From the NCBI RefSeq assembly GCF_038433205.1, contig NZ_JBCDNA010000002.1, forward strand, positions 372,001 through 436,000: 64,000 bases of DNA, in the 5' to 3' direction. Below are positions 36,459 through 45,676 of the stretch, in pieces. Position numbers and translations under genes: made by a program. The notes under the pieces are model-generated. The model was not told the DNA's origin. It made no database searches and saw only the letters and a program-made list of their open reading frames with translations. Every line of letters starts with the position of its first letter. Position 1 is the stretch's first letter. Origin of the DNA: Lutimonas vermicola. Lineage in GTDB: Bacteria; Bacteroidota; Bacteroidia; Flavobacteriales; Flavobacteriaceae.

Positions 36459-37847
36459 TTATTTAGTATCTCTGGCTCTTTTAAAATTATCTCCTGATGA
36501 TTTTAAAATGGATTTTACTTCTGCCTGCGCAACAGCAGGGAATGTTCTTGCATATAAAAGGAACAGCACAAAGAAGAATCCTATCGTACCCATAAAGATC
36601 CCTATGTCTACAAATGTTGGTTCAAATTGAGTCCAGGTTGAAGGAAGGTGACCCCTGCTCAGGTTAATCACAATAATATCAAAACGTTCAAACCACATCC
36701 CAATGTTGATAATTAAGGCCATGATAAAAGATACCGTATAATTTGTTCTAAGCTTTTTAATCCACAGTAACTGAGGAAACACTCCATTACACAATATCAA
36801 TGCCCAGAATGCCCACCAATAAGGTCCCGTTGCGGCACCTACAGATAAGTATGTGAAATCTTCATAGGAACTACCTGAGTACCATCCCACAAAAAATTCA
36901 GAAAGATATGCGACCATAACGATACCGCCGGTTACCAAAATAACCTTGTTCATATTTTCAATATGGCCCCTTGTGATATAAGCTTCGAGGTTTGATACTT
37001 TCCTCATGATGATCAAAAGAGTCTGTACCATGGCAAATCCTGAGAATACGGCTCCAGCCACAAAGTATGGCGGATAAACAGTACTGTGCCATCCTGGAAT
37101 GACCGAAGTGGCAAAGTCAAATGATACAATTGTATGCACAGAAAGTACTAAAGGTGTTGCAAGCCCGGCCAAAACCAAAGATACCTCTTCGAAACGCTGC
37201 CAGTCTTTAGCTCTTCCGGTCCAACCAAAACTCAATAAACTGTAAATTTTCTTTTGAAATGGCTTGGTAGCTCTGTCACGGATCATAGCAAAATCAGGCA
37301 ATAATCCCGTATACCAGAACACTACGGAAACTGTCAGATAGGTTGAGATAGCAAATACATCCCATAATAAAGGTGAATTAAAGTTTGTCCAAAGATTTCC
37401 GAATTGGTTTGGTATAGGCATGGTCCAGTAACCATTCCATACACGTCCCATATGAATTACAGGAAACAGTCCTGCCTGGAATACGGCAAAAATAGTCATG
37501 GCCTCAGCCGAACGGTTGATCCCCATTCTCCACTTCTGACGGAATAAAAGAAGTACAGCTGAAATAAGTGTTCCTGCATGTCCGATACCTACCCACCAAA
37601 CAAAGTTTGTAATGTCCCAGGCCCAGTTGATTTTATTGTTAAGACCCCAAACACCAATACCTGTACCAATGGTATAAGCTATGGCTCCAATACCCCATAA
37701 AAAGGCGATCAAAGCCAAACTGAATACTGCCCACCACCACTTGTTGGCCTTGCCCTCAATGGGTGCTGCAATATCATTAGAAATGTCGTGATAACTCTTA
37801 TCTCCTATGATTAATGGTTCTCTAATAGGTGCTTCGTAATGAGACAT
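36459..37847 (-). CDS. actC: ActC, NrfD-like quinol-binding membrane subunit of alternative complex III
   Basis: NrfD/PsrC-family integral-membrane protein of 462 residues with about ten helices. The N-terminus (EPLIIGDKSYHDIS) is typical of ActC. It contributes the main quinol-oxidation site next to the iron-sulfur subunit ActB. Start ATG 37847, 53 bp after actB. Paralogous to ActF. Confidence 0.94.
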   Translation of the reverse strand: MSHYEAPIREPLIIGDKSYHDISNDIAAPIEGKANKWWWAVFSLALIAFLWGIGAIAYTIGTGIGVWGLNNKINWAWDITNFVWWVGIGHAGTLISAVLLLFRQKWRMGINRSAEAMTIFAVFQAGLFPVIHMGRVWNGYWTMPIPNQFGNLWTNFNSPLLWDVFAISTYLTVSVVFWYTGLLPDFAMIRDRATKPFQKKIYSLLSFGWTGRAKDWQRFEEVSLVLAGLATPLVLSVHTIVSFDFATSVIPGWHSTVYPPYFVAGAVFSGFAMVQTLLIIMRKVSNLEAYITRGHIENMNKVILVTGGIVMVAYLSEFFVGWYSGSSYEDFTYLSVGAATGPYWWAFWALILCNGVFPQLLWIKKLRTNYTVSFIMALIINIGMWFERFDIIVINLSRGHLPSTWTQFEPTFVDIGIFMGTIGFFFVLFLLYARTFPAVAQAEVKSILKSSGDNFKRARDTK

Positions 37848-37900
37848 AGTATATTGTAATATTAATTTATTTCTCTTTTTTTATTCTGTATCCAACCGGC

Positions 37901-40900
37901 TTAAGCCTCTGTGGTATTTCTAACCTTCAATTGATAAAAGACGTTAGGTTTTGTGCCAACAAAATCAAGCAGCTTAAAGCTTCTGTCATCTTCGCTCAAG
38001 TGAGCCACTTCACTCACTGAATCATTCACATCCCCAAACACCAAAGAATCATTAGGACAAGCGCTGGAACAAGCAGTTGAAAACTCCCCGTCAGCAACGA
38101 CCCTGCCTTCTTTTTTGGCATTTAAAATCGTCAACTGAGTCTTTTGGATACAGAAAGAACATTTTTCCATAACCCCTCTTGACCTCACCGTAACATCCGG
38201 ATTCAATACCATTCTTCCAAGTTCGTTGTTCATGTTGAAGTCGAACTCGTTATTATTGGCATACTTGAACCAGTTAAATCTTCTCACCCTGTAAGGACAG
38301 TTGTTAGCACAATAACGGGTTCCGATACAACGGTTATAAGCCATTTGATTCTGACCCTGGCGTCCGTGTGAAGTTGCCGCTACCGGGCATACCGTTTCAC
38401 AAGGTGCATGGTTACAATGCTGACACATGACAGGCTGGAAAGACACTTCTGGAGCATCCGAAGGCTCACCCTGAGCCTTAAAGAAGTCACCTGATCCGAA
38501 AGATCCGTCTTCTTTACCCTGAGCAACCGTCATATCACTTGAATAATATCTGTCAATCCTCAGCCAGTGCATATCTCTACTCACCCTGATTTCATGTTTA
38601 CCCACAACGGGAACATTGTTTTCAGCGTGACAGGCAACTACACAGGCAGCACATCCTGTACACGTGGCAAGATCAATGGAAAGGTTAAATCTGGTTCCCA
38701 AACTGTCATCAAATTTTTCCCATAAATCCACTTTATCCTGAGTCACTTCCTGATGATCAAGAGAAAACACCGGTGCATGGTTCCAGTCTTCTTTAGGCTT
38801 CGAGACAAAATCAGCCAGGGTTGTTTCCTTGGTGATTTCTTCTTCTCTGCCCATGATCGTATGGTGTAGCTGTACACAGGCAAACTTGTGCTCTCCTTCA
38901 ATTTTTTCTATGCTTACACTTTGAAAAGCACCCTCTGAAAGCGGATAGGCATTTACTCCGACTTTCATGTCTTTTTTGAGGTCGGTTCTACCGTATCCCA
39001 CTGCAATGGCCACTGATCCGGGAGCCTGACCCGGCTGTATATACACCGGAACGTTACTCAAGGTTACTCCATTGGCAGTTATATTGACCAGGTCTCCATT
39101 CAAAGCTCCGTTGTCAACAGTTCTATTGGTTAAATCAAACTTTTCGGCATCTATTCTGGAGATCAATAAATAATTGTCCCAGGATGTTCTGGTAATCGGA
39201 TCCGGAAGTTCCTGCAACCAAGGGTTGTTCGCCTGCTGACCATCACCCAGGCCTGTTTTTGAATAAACAGTGAGTTCCATATCAGCGCTTGCTGCTTTTG
39301 ACAACGAAGCACTGGCCGCAGCCATGTCTAATTCATTAGCGACAACAAGATCTTCACTAACAACTGAAAAAGTCCCTTCCTGAAGCGTTTTATTCCATGA
39401 TTTTCCGGCAAGCAAATTGGTCTGCCAGTTATCCTTTACATAATCGTAGTAAGCACTTTCACTACCCATCCATTGCAAAAGACTGTCTTCTAATTGACGT
39501 GTATTGAACAAGGGCTTAATGGTAGGCTGAATTAAACTGTAACTTCCTTTTACAATCTCAACGTCACCCCAGGATTCAAGATAATGTGGGCTGGCAACTA
39601 CGTATTGGGATACTTCGGCAGTTTGATCAGCCGACATACTGAAAGAAACAGAAAGCGATACCTTCTGTAAGGCCTCAGCAAACGCTGCGCCATTTGCCAA
39701 TGAATAAACCGGGTTGCTGTTTGCAATCAATACCGCACCAACACTTCCTGATGCCATTTCTTTTATCAGCTGGTTTACTTTTTTCGTATCCCCCTGACGC
39801 ACATTTTTAGTCATGACAACATCAATGACCTCACTTTTCAATGCATTATTGATAGCCAGGGCCAGCAATTGAGCATTTTCGTCCTGGATACCCGTTACCA
39901 CAACAGCCTTTTTTCCGGCCTTTCTGATTTGAGCAACGGCCTTATTGACAGCATCGTCTACAGGAGTTGAGCCTCCGGTTTCCTTACCATTAACAATTGC
40001 CTCATATAGCTTACTCATCACCTGAAGTTGTTCAGATGGTCTAACGATAACTCTTTTATCTGCATTACCTCCGGTTAGGGTCATGTTTGACTCAAACTGG
40101 ATATGACGAGACATTTTTCCATTTTTAGGCTTTCTTCCTTTAGCATAATCAGGTCCGAAATTGCCTCCCTGCCAATCGCCAAGAAAATCGGCTCCAACTG
40201 AAACGATTACCTCTGCCTTACCAAAATTATAATCAGGTAAAGACCTTGTTCCATACATTTTTTCAAAGGCATTCAAGGCAGCATCTTCTGAAACAGCATC
40301 GTAAATAACGTGCTCTACATTGCCATAAGCTTCATTGAATTGAGCCACCAGTTTGTGAAGAGAAGGGCTTGCCGTGGTAGCAGTTAGCAATACTATCTTC
40401 TCACCCTTTTCCTTGATTTCATTTAACTTGGACTGCACTTCCTTATCGAGTGTTGCATAATCAGTTTCAGTGCCTTTGGCCAATGGTCCGTTAAGCCTGT
40501 TATTATCATAAAGGGATAAAACAGAGGCCTGAACCCTGGCGTTGGTACTTCCATTTTTAGAATCCTTGTTAGGTTCTATCTTAATGGGCCTGCCCTCTCT
40601 CACTTTAACCAATATATTCGCAAAATCGAAGCCATCGGCCATAGTGGATGCGTAATAGTCGGCAATGCCCGGAATCAGGTCATCAGGTTTTACTACATAA
40701 GGAATGGAATTTACCACAGGTCCTTCACAGGCAGCTAAAGATGCAACCGCAGTGGAAAATCCTACATATTTTAAAAAGTCTCTTCTTGAAGTATCACTTG
40801 CTTCCAGGGTTTCCTTATCACCCAAGAATTCACTAGTAGGGAGATCTTCAACAAATTCACTTTTCTGCAGCTTTTCAACAATAGAACTATTTTCTTTTAG

Positions 40901-40939
40901 TTCTTCAACACTTTTCCAGTATTTCTTGTTAGATGCCAT
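37901..40939 (-). CDS. actB: ActB, molybdopterin-like and iron-sulfur subunit of alternative complex III
   Basis: Fusion of a molybdopterin-oxidoreductase-like domain (about 80-700, thought to lack the cofactor in ACIII) with a four-cluster ferredoxin domain. A Tat-type signal (SRRDFLKYVGF, near residue 55) is followed by a lipobox-like AAC. Cluster motifs are visible: CTGCAACVVACH, CQHCNHAPCETVC, CIGTRYCANNC and CSFC with ACSSAC. The Tat motif begins about 50 residues in, after a polar leader, which is normal for this subunit. Length is 1012. Confidence 0.96.
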   Translation of the reverse strand: MASNKKYWKSVEELKENSSIVEKLQKSEFVEDLPTSEFLGDKETLEASDTSRRDFLKYVGFSTAVASLAACEGPVVNSIPYVVKPDDLIPGIADYYASTMADGFDFANILVKVREGRPIKIEPNKDSKNGSTNARVQASVLSLYDNNRLNGPLAKGTETDYATLDKEVQSKLNEIKEKGEKIVLLTATTASPSLHKLVAQFNEAYGNVEHVIYDAVSEDAALNAFEKMYGTRSLPDYNFGKAEVIVSVGADFLGDWQGGNFGPDYAKGRKPKNGKMSRHIQFESNMTLTGGNADKRVIVRPSEQLQVMSKLYEAIVNGKETGGSTPVDDAVNKAVAQIRKAGKKAVVVTGIQDENAQLLALAINNALKSEVIDVVMTKNVRQGDTKKVNQLIKEMASGSVGAVLIANSNPVYSLANGAAFAEALQKVSLSVSFSMSADQTAEVSQYVVASPHYLESWGDVEIVKGSYSLIQPTIKPLFNTRQLEDSLLQWMGSESAYYDYVKDNWQTNLLAGKSWNKTLQEGTFSVVSEDLVVANELDMAAASASLSKAASADMELTVYSKTGLGDGQQANNPWLQELPDPITRTSWDNYLLISRIDAEKFDLTNRTVDNGALNGDLVNITANGVTLSNVPVYIQPGQAPGSVAIAVGYGRTDLKKDMKVGVNAYPLSEGAFQSVSIEKIEGEHKFACVQLHHTIMGREEEITKETTLADFVSKPKEDWNHAPVFSLDHQEVTQDKVDLWEKFDDSLGTRFNLSIDLATCTGCAACVVACHAENNVPVVGKHEIRVSRDMHWLRIDRYYSSDMTVAQGKEDGSFGSGDFFKAQGEPSDAPEVSFQPVMCQHCNHAPCETVCPVAATSHGRQGQNQMAYNRCIGTRYCANNCPYRVRRFNWFKYANNNEFDFNMNNELGRMVLNPDVTVRSRGVMEKCSFCIQKTQLTILNAKKEGRVVADGEFSTACSSACPNDSLVFGDVNDSVSEVAHLSEDDRSFKLLDFVGTKPNVFYQLKVRNTTEA

Positions 40940-41000
40940 ATTTAATCTTGTTGTTTATTTTTTAAACTGAACAGGGCTCAGCCATTATAATTTCTTTACT

Positions 41001-42509
41001 CTAGTAGTGGCACTTGCCACATTCTTTACCACCTAACTGAGCGATTGTAACACTCTCCACACCATACTTATCTGCAAGTTCTTCATGGATTTTGGCGTAA
41101 TAATCATTTCCTTTAAGGTCAACTGCTGTTTGTTTGTGACAATCAAGACACCAACCCATAGTCAAAGGAGAGAACTGATACATCTCTTCCATTTCTTCGA
41201 CAGGTCCGTGACATTTTTGACAGGCCACGCCTCCTGCAGTGACATGCTGCGCATGATTGAAGTAAGCAAAATCAGGAAGGCTGTGAATCCTTACCCATTT
41301 GATGGGTTTTTGCTCATAGTTTTCTTTGTATTGCAATGTTTCAGGATCCCAACCTATTGCATCATAAATCTTTTGGATTTCTGCATCATAAAAGGCTTTA
41401 TCTTTTTCAGAAGTTGTTGGTCCCGTATACTCAGATATACTCTTATGACAGTTCATACATACGTTGACCGAAGGGATTCCCGACATTTTACTGTGCTTCG
41501 CAGAAGAGTGACAGTACTGACAATCTACCTTGTTGTCACCTGCGTGGATTTTATGAGAAAAAGCGATGGGCTGTATGGGCTGGTAATCCTGATCGATACC
41601 GATATCCATAAGCGAATCAAAGAGAATATACCCTGTGAGAATCAACACAAAGATTGTTGCCGCGATTTTAAGGAATCCATTATTACTGGCTACAAAAATC
41701 CAAACAATCAACCCCAGAAGCACAAGCACAACAATATAGCTCATCCATGCAGTTGAAGATTTTGGTGTTGCGAGCACTTCTTCACCCGTCGCCACTGCAA
41801 CCTGCTGCACGTCCCCAGCGGTTGTATAGGCAATGATCGCTTCAATATCTTCGTCTGACAACTGCGGAAATGCTGTCATTGGCATTCCATTATACTCATT
41901 AAAAATATCGATGGCATCCTGATCACCACTAGCCCTTAAGGCATTATTGTCTTTGATCCAGGCTTTCAACCATTCCATACTTCTTCTGTCTGCCACTCCA
42001 CCAAGAGCAGGACCAATAAGTTTTTTATCAAGCTTATGACATGATGCACAATTTGTCTGGTATAATTTTTTTCCTGTAGCCACCTTTGGGTCAACCTCCT
42101 GGGTTGCTGCCACAGCTGTCTTAGCCTCTTCGGGCTCCCCATCTGTGTAAGCCAATATATCGTTGATGTCTTGTTCAGACAATTGCGGATAAGGCGTCAT
42201 TGGCATACCGTTATATTCGTTGAAAATATCAATAGCATCCTGATCTCCTGTTGCTCTAAAAGCATTGTTGTCTTTGATCCATGCCTGTAACCATTCATTT
42301 GTCCTTCTCTCGGTAACTCCTCCAAGGGCAGGCCCGATGAGTTTTTTATCCATTTTATGACATGCTGCACAATTGGCATTGAATAATTTCTTCCCGTTTG
42401 CGGGATCACCTTGTTGTGCAGTAAGACTTAATGTGAGTAAAAAAAGGAAAGAAAGGCTGGCTAAGATTTTCTTAAATGTACTGCTGGGCATTACAATTTT
42501 CATTTGCAT
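41001..42509 (-). CDS. actA: ActA, multiheme cytochrome c subunit of alternative complex III, with two extra N-terminal cytochrome domains
   Basis: Seven CxxCH sites in 502 residues. After a signal peptide come two tandem monoheme domains (CAACH near 47-51 and CASCH near 154-158, each with a YNGMPMT distal-Met segment), then two membrane helices (about 255-297), then the standard pentaheme ActA part (CQYCH, CMNCH, CQKCH, CLDCH, CGKCH). The two N-terminal domains are about 65 of 85 residues identical. ATG 42509 is used (42503 is equally possible); an upstream extension would need a non-standard start. First gene of the act operon. Confidence 0.93.
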   Translation of the reverse strand: MQMKIVMPSSTFKKILASLSFLFLLTLSLTAQQGDPANGKKLFNANCAACHKMDKKLIGPALGGVTERRTNEWLQAWIKDNNAFRATGDQDAIDIFNEYNGMPMTPYPQLSEQDINDILAYTDGEPEEAKTAVAATQEVDPKVATGKKLYQTNCASCHKLDKKLIGPALGGVADRRSMEWLKAWIKDNNALRASGDQDAIDIFNEYNGMPMTAFPQLSDEDIEAIIAYTTAGDVQQVAVATGEEVLATPKSSTAWMSYIVVLVLLGLIVWIFVASNNGFLKIAATIFVLILTGYILFDSLMDIGIDQDYQPIQPIAFSHKIHAGDNKVDCQYCHSSAKHSKMSGIPSVNVCMNCHKSISEYTGPTTSEKDKAFYDAEIQKIYDAIGWDPETLQYKENYEQKPIKWVRIHSLPDFAYFNHAQHVTAGGVACQKCHGPVEEMEEMYQFSPLTMGWCLDCHKQTAVDLKGNDYYAKIHEELADKYGVESVTIAQLGGKECGKCHY

Positions 42510-42544
42510 TGTATACGTTATATTAAATATCACTTTTTAGAGCG

Positions 42545-42562
42545 CAAAATATTCCAAAATTA
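42545..42562 (-). promoter_or_regulatory. actA promoter region (-7 candidates)
   Basis: On the minus strand TAATTTTG (42562-42555) matches TAnnTTTG exactly. Ten bases further, ATATTTTGCG (ending near 42544) resembles the coxB box and lies at nearly the same distance from the FNR-like palindrome (about 33 bp) as in coxB. Either could be used. Confidence 0.4.
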
Positions 42563-42570
42563 ATATATTT

Positions 42571-42584
42571 ATGATTTTTATCAT
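42571..42584 (-). promoter_or_regulatory. FNR/CRP-like palindrome upstream of the act operon
   Basis: Perfect inverted repeat ATGAT-TTTT-ATCAT, with the TGAT-N4-ATCA core of FNR-family sites. It lies 62 bp ahead of the actA ATG and upstream of its predicted promoter, as the similar site does for coxBA. Confidence 0.5.
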
Positions 42585-42708
42585 GAAATATAAAAACATT
42601 GTGCAAAAATACATTTTCTTACGTATAGACAAAGTATTAATAATCTGATCATATTAATTTATAATCATTCTAAATAACTAAAAAAAGACCTTTCTAAAAA
42701 TATTCTTT

Positions 42709-42716
42709 TAGATTTG
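42709..42716 (+). promoter_or_regulatory. Predicted -7 box for the SPOR protein/ruvB unit
   Basis: TAGATTTG matches TAnnTTTG exactly and ends 15 bp ahead of the ATG at 42732. A TTTC at 42691-42694 is the nearest -33 candidate. Confidence 0.45.
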
Positions 42717-42731
42717 CAAAAAATTAAATTT

Positions 42732-43136
42732 ATGCGGTATTTATCCAAATACAAATTGTTGATTTCACTTGCCTTTTTTGCTTTTTGGCAGTTTCATACC
42801 GAAGCTCAAAGTAAGCAAGGAACAGTTCGCATTGAAACAAGTGCACACATAGATCAAATGGTAGCTCAGAAAAAAGCATATAATAAGACGCTGGAAACGA
42901 CACCCGGATATAAAGTACAAATCTATTACGGAAGCGAAAAAAGGTGTTATGAAGTAAAGGATGAGTTTAATGCTTTGTTCCCTGATATCACCACTTCTAT
43001 TATATTCAGTACCCCACAGTGGAAACTTCAGGTAGGGAATTTCCGCACCCGTCTGGAAGCAGATCATGCAATGGTGCAAATAAAGAAGGAATATCCTGCG
43101 GCCATAGTTCTTGCCACCGATATAGAAATACAATAA
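42732..43136 (+). CDS. SPOR-domain periplasmic protein
   Basis: A signal peptide (about residues 1-25, ending near FHTEAQ) is followed by a spacer and a C-terminal SPOR-type fold (GYKVQIYYGSEK through WKLQVGNFRTRLEADHAMVQI), which in other proteins binds glycan strands lacking stem peptides at division sites. 134 residues from ATG 42732; a TTG at 42714 lies inside the -7 box and is unlikely. It lies 29 bp upstream of ruvB and probably shares its transcript. Confidence 0.82.
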   Translation: MRYLSKYKLLISLAFFAFWQFHTEAQSKQGTVRIETSAHIDQMVAQKKAYNKTLETTPGYKVQIYYGSEKRCYEVKDEFNALFPDITTSIIFSTPQWKLQVGNFRTRLEADHAMVQIKKEYPAAIVLATDIEIQ

Positions 43137-43165
43137 ACTGATCATTTTAATTTACAAATCTCAAT

Positions 43166-44188
43166 ATGAACGAATATTTAGATGCATCCAATAAGAATTT
43201 GCCTCCGGAGGAATTCGACCTGGAAAAAAAACTTCGCCCCTTATCCTTTGATGATTTTGCGGGTCAGGACCAGGTATTGGAGAATTTAAAAATATTTGTG
43301 GAAGCAGCCAATCAAAGGGAGGAAGCTTTGGATCATACACTTTTTCATGGCCCACCAGGACTTGGTAAGACGACCTTGGCGCATATTATTGCAAACGAAT
43401 TAAAAACCAATATAAAGGTTACATCAGGGCCTGTACTTGATAAACCAGGCGATCTTGCCGGCCTGCTAACAAACCTGGGTGAAAGAGATGTGTTGTTTAT
43501 TGATGAAATTCATCGACTTAGTCCTGTTATTGAGGAATATCTCTATTCTGCCATGGAAGATTATAAAATTGATATTATGATCGAATCGGGTCCAAATGCG
43601 AGAAGTGTTCAAATCAATCTGGAACCTTTTACACTTATCGGCGCCACCACCCGTTCAGGGCTTTTGACCGCTCCTATGAGGGCACGATTTGGCATCAGTA
43701 GCCGGCTAAACTATTACAGTACAGAATTGCTTACCCATATTGTTCAAAGAAGTTCAGGTATCCTCAGTGTACAAAATTCTATGGAGGCTGCCATAGAAAT
43801 TGCGGGGAGAAGCAGAGGTACGCCAAGAATAGCGAATGCTTTGCTCCGACGCGTACGAGATTTTGCCCAAATCAAGGGAGATGGCAATATTGATATCGCC
43901 ATAGCCAAATATGCTTTGAAGGCATTGAATGTTGACCAGCATGGGCTGGATGAAATGGACAATAAGATCCTGACAACCATTATTGATAAATTTAAGGGAG
44001 GTCCGGTAGGTATAAGTACTTTAGCAACTGCAGTAGGAGAAAATGCTGAAACAATCGAAGAGGTATATGAACCGTTTTTAATTCAGGAAGGTTTTATAAT
44101 GAGAACACCTCGAGGCCGGGAAGTCACTGAATTGGCATTCAAGCATCTTGGCAGGATCAAAGGGCCTTCACAAGAAGAACTGTTTTAG
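43166..44188 (+). CDS. ruvB: RuvB, Holliday-junction branch-migration ATPase
   Basis: AAA+ motor that drives branch migration with RuvA. It shows Walker A HGPPGLGKTT (61-70), Walker B LFIDEIHR, the sensor motif GATTRSG with the arginine-finger segment LRARFG-like (MRARFG), and a C-terminal winged helix (TPRGREVTELA). Length 340 is normal. ruvA lies 5 kb downstream, not adjacent. Confidence 0.97.
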   Translation: MNEYLDASNKNLPPEEFDLEKKLRPLSFDDFAGQDQVLENLKIFVEAANQREEALDHTLFHGPPGLGKTTLAHIIANELKTNIKVTSGPVLDKPGDLAGLLTNLGERDVLFIDEIHRLSPVIEEYLYSAMEDYKIDIMIESGPNARSVQINLEPFTLIGATTRSGLLTAPMRARFGISSRLNYYSTELLTHIVQRSSGILSVQNSMEAAIEIAGRSRGTPRIANALLRRVRDFAQIKGDGNIDIAIAKYALKALNVDQHGLDEMDNKILTTIIDKFKGGPVGISTLATAVGENAETIEEVYEPFLIQEGFIMRTPRGREVTELAFKHLGRIKGPSQEELF

Positions 44189-44324
44189 ATTGAGCTCATA
44201 TTTTGATATCACATAATTTTAATACCAATACATCTTAAAGTATACTGATAAACATTTCTTTGTGGTTTTTTTAATCTCGAAAAATTAAGTTTTTTGTATA
44301 TTTAGTTCACCAAACCGGATCAGC

Positions 44325-45416
44325 ATGCCAATTTACATGGACTTTCACGACCTGCCTGAAATCAATATCAAAGATTCCAAAAAGGCTCATTTAAATGATC
44401 TATCCGTTCAGGAAAAGTACAGTGTAAAATATCTTCAATACTGGATTAATGAGCAGGAGGGAAAAGCCTATTGCCTTGTTGAAGGGCCCAGCAAAGAAGC
44501 ATGTGAAGCCACTCATAGAGAGGCAAATGGCATTACGGCCTGTAATCTTGTTGAAGTAAAAGACGGGATGTATGACCTGTTCCTTGGAGATAATCAAAAG
44601 CTTGATCACGGCCTTGTAAGGCATTTTAACGGTGAAATTGATAATGGTTATCGGTTCATTCTATCCCTGGAACTTAAAAACTCACAGCTCCTTTCGCGCC
44701 AAAAAGGGAAAAAACACCCTCCTTATGACCAGTTAAAACTTGAATGTATTGCCCTGGTTGAAAAATACCATGGGAGAGATTTGATTCCGACAGGTCAAAA
44801 AGAGATTCTGGGTATATTTCGCACTGCGGAAGCTGCACTTAAATGCAGTCTTGAGCTTCGATCACTAATCCTTAAGAGAATAGGGACAAGAATGTTTAAG
44901 TCTTATCGATTTAAAATGGGCCTATGTGTTGGCCAACCCGTCACAGCTCAGTCGGGATTTTTTGAAGAAGCCATGAATTTTGCCCTGATCCTGTCTAACA
45001 TATCTAAAGATTCCCAGATCACAACTTCACGGTTCTTTTGCCAATTATCAGGCCTAAGGGAGGACTCATCAGAAAAAAACGGAATCAGAATCATTGATGG
45101 TCCTGACGGAGAATTCCTGATTGCCCTTAATGGAATCATTCAAAAAAACCTGGAAGAAGAACAACTCAACGTAGATTTTCTGGGAAGGGAACTTGGCGTT
45201 TCAAGGGCCCAATTATACAGAAAGATCAAATTGTTGACAGGGCTTTCCCCAAATCACTATATAAGAGATCAAAGGCTTTCAAAATCCTTGAACCTTTTGT
45301 CGAAAAGAATGATGACTATTTCTGAAATAGCCCTGGAATCAGGTTTTAACAATCCTTCATATTTTTCCAAATGCTTTCAAAAACGTTATGGCGTCAGTCC
45401 TTCAAAAATCAAATAG
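44325..45416 (+). CDS. AraC-family regulator fused to DUF4242 and a cyclase-like domain
   Basis: Three parts in 363 residues. Residues 1-88 resemble DUF4242 (SCO4226-like, a small ferredoxin-like fold reported to bind nickel), with CLVEGPSKEACEATHREANG as the signature. Residues about 130-255 resemble a class III nucleotide-cyclase fold (FRTAEAALKCSLELRSL, FKMGLCVGQPV, FEEAMNFALILSNIS) but lack the catalytic metal-binding aspartates. Residues about 281-363 are an AraC-type double helix-turn-helix (LGVSRAQLYRKIK; ISEIALESGFNNPSYFSKCF). Likely a ligand- or metal-sensing transcription factor; target and ligand are unknown. The gene stands alone, with 130-260 bp gaps on both sides. Confidence 0.78.
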   Translation: MPIYMDFHDLPEINIKDSKKAHLNDLSVQEKYSVKYLQYWINEQEGKAYCLVEGPSKEACEATHREANGITACNLVEVKDGMYDLFLGDNQKLDHGLVRHFNGEIDNGYRFILSLELKNSQLLSRQKGKKHPPYDQLKLECIALVEKYHGRDLIPTGQKEILGIFRTAEAALKCSLELRSLILKRIGTRMFKSYRFKMGLCVGQPVTAQSGFFEEAMNFALILSNISKDSQITTSRFFCQLSGLREDSSEKNGIRIIDGPDGEFLIALNGIIQKNLEEEQLNVDFLGRELGVSRAQLYRKIKLLTGLSPNHYIRDQRLSKSLNLLSKRMMTISEIALESGFNNPSYFSKCFQKRYGVSPSKIK

Positions 45417-45676
45417 CCTATTCCTTCTCATAAATCATTTAGTGTATGTACAACATCAAATTAAGTTGATATAAACCGATGTGTTAGGCTGGCTTTATCT
45501 CAACAACTGTTAGTGATAAAAAGTACATACTAAAACAATTAGTACAATTTTAAATCAAACATGACCCGCCATTTTATCAAAGTTTGTTTTTTATCGAGTT
45601 ATGACAAACTGTTGAGCCGGGCTGTGAAAAGCAAGTTTCAAAGTTGTAATTTAGTCACGAGAATCATAAAAAAATA
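45417..45676 (+). other. 260-bp intergenic region between the AraC fusion gene and queG
   Basis: No ORF or RNA gene seen. It contains an inverted pair GTATGTAC (45444-45451) / GTACATAC (45523-45530), an ATCAA-N6-TTGAT repeat (45555 region excluded; seen at 45455-45470), and a near-match -7 box TAATTTAG at 45647-45654 ahead of queG. Some of these could be operator sites for the AraC-type regulator. Confidence 0.35.
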
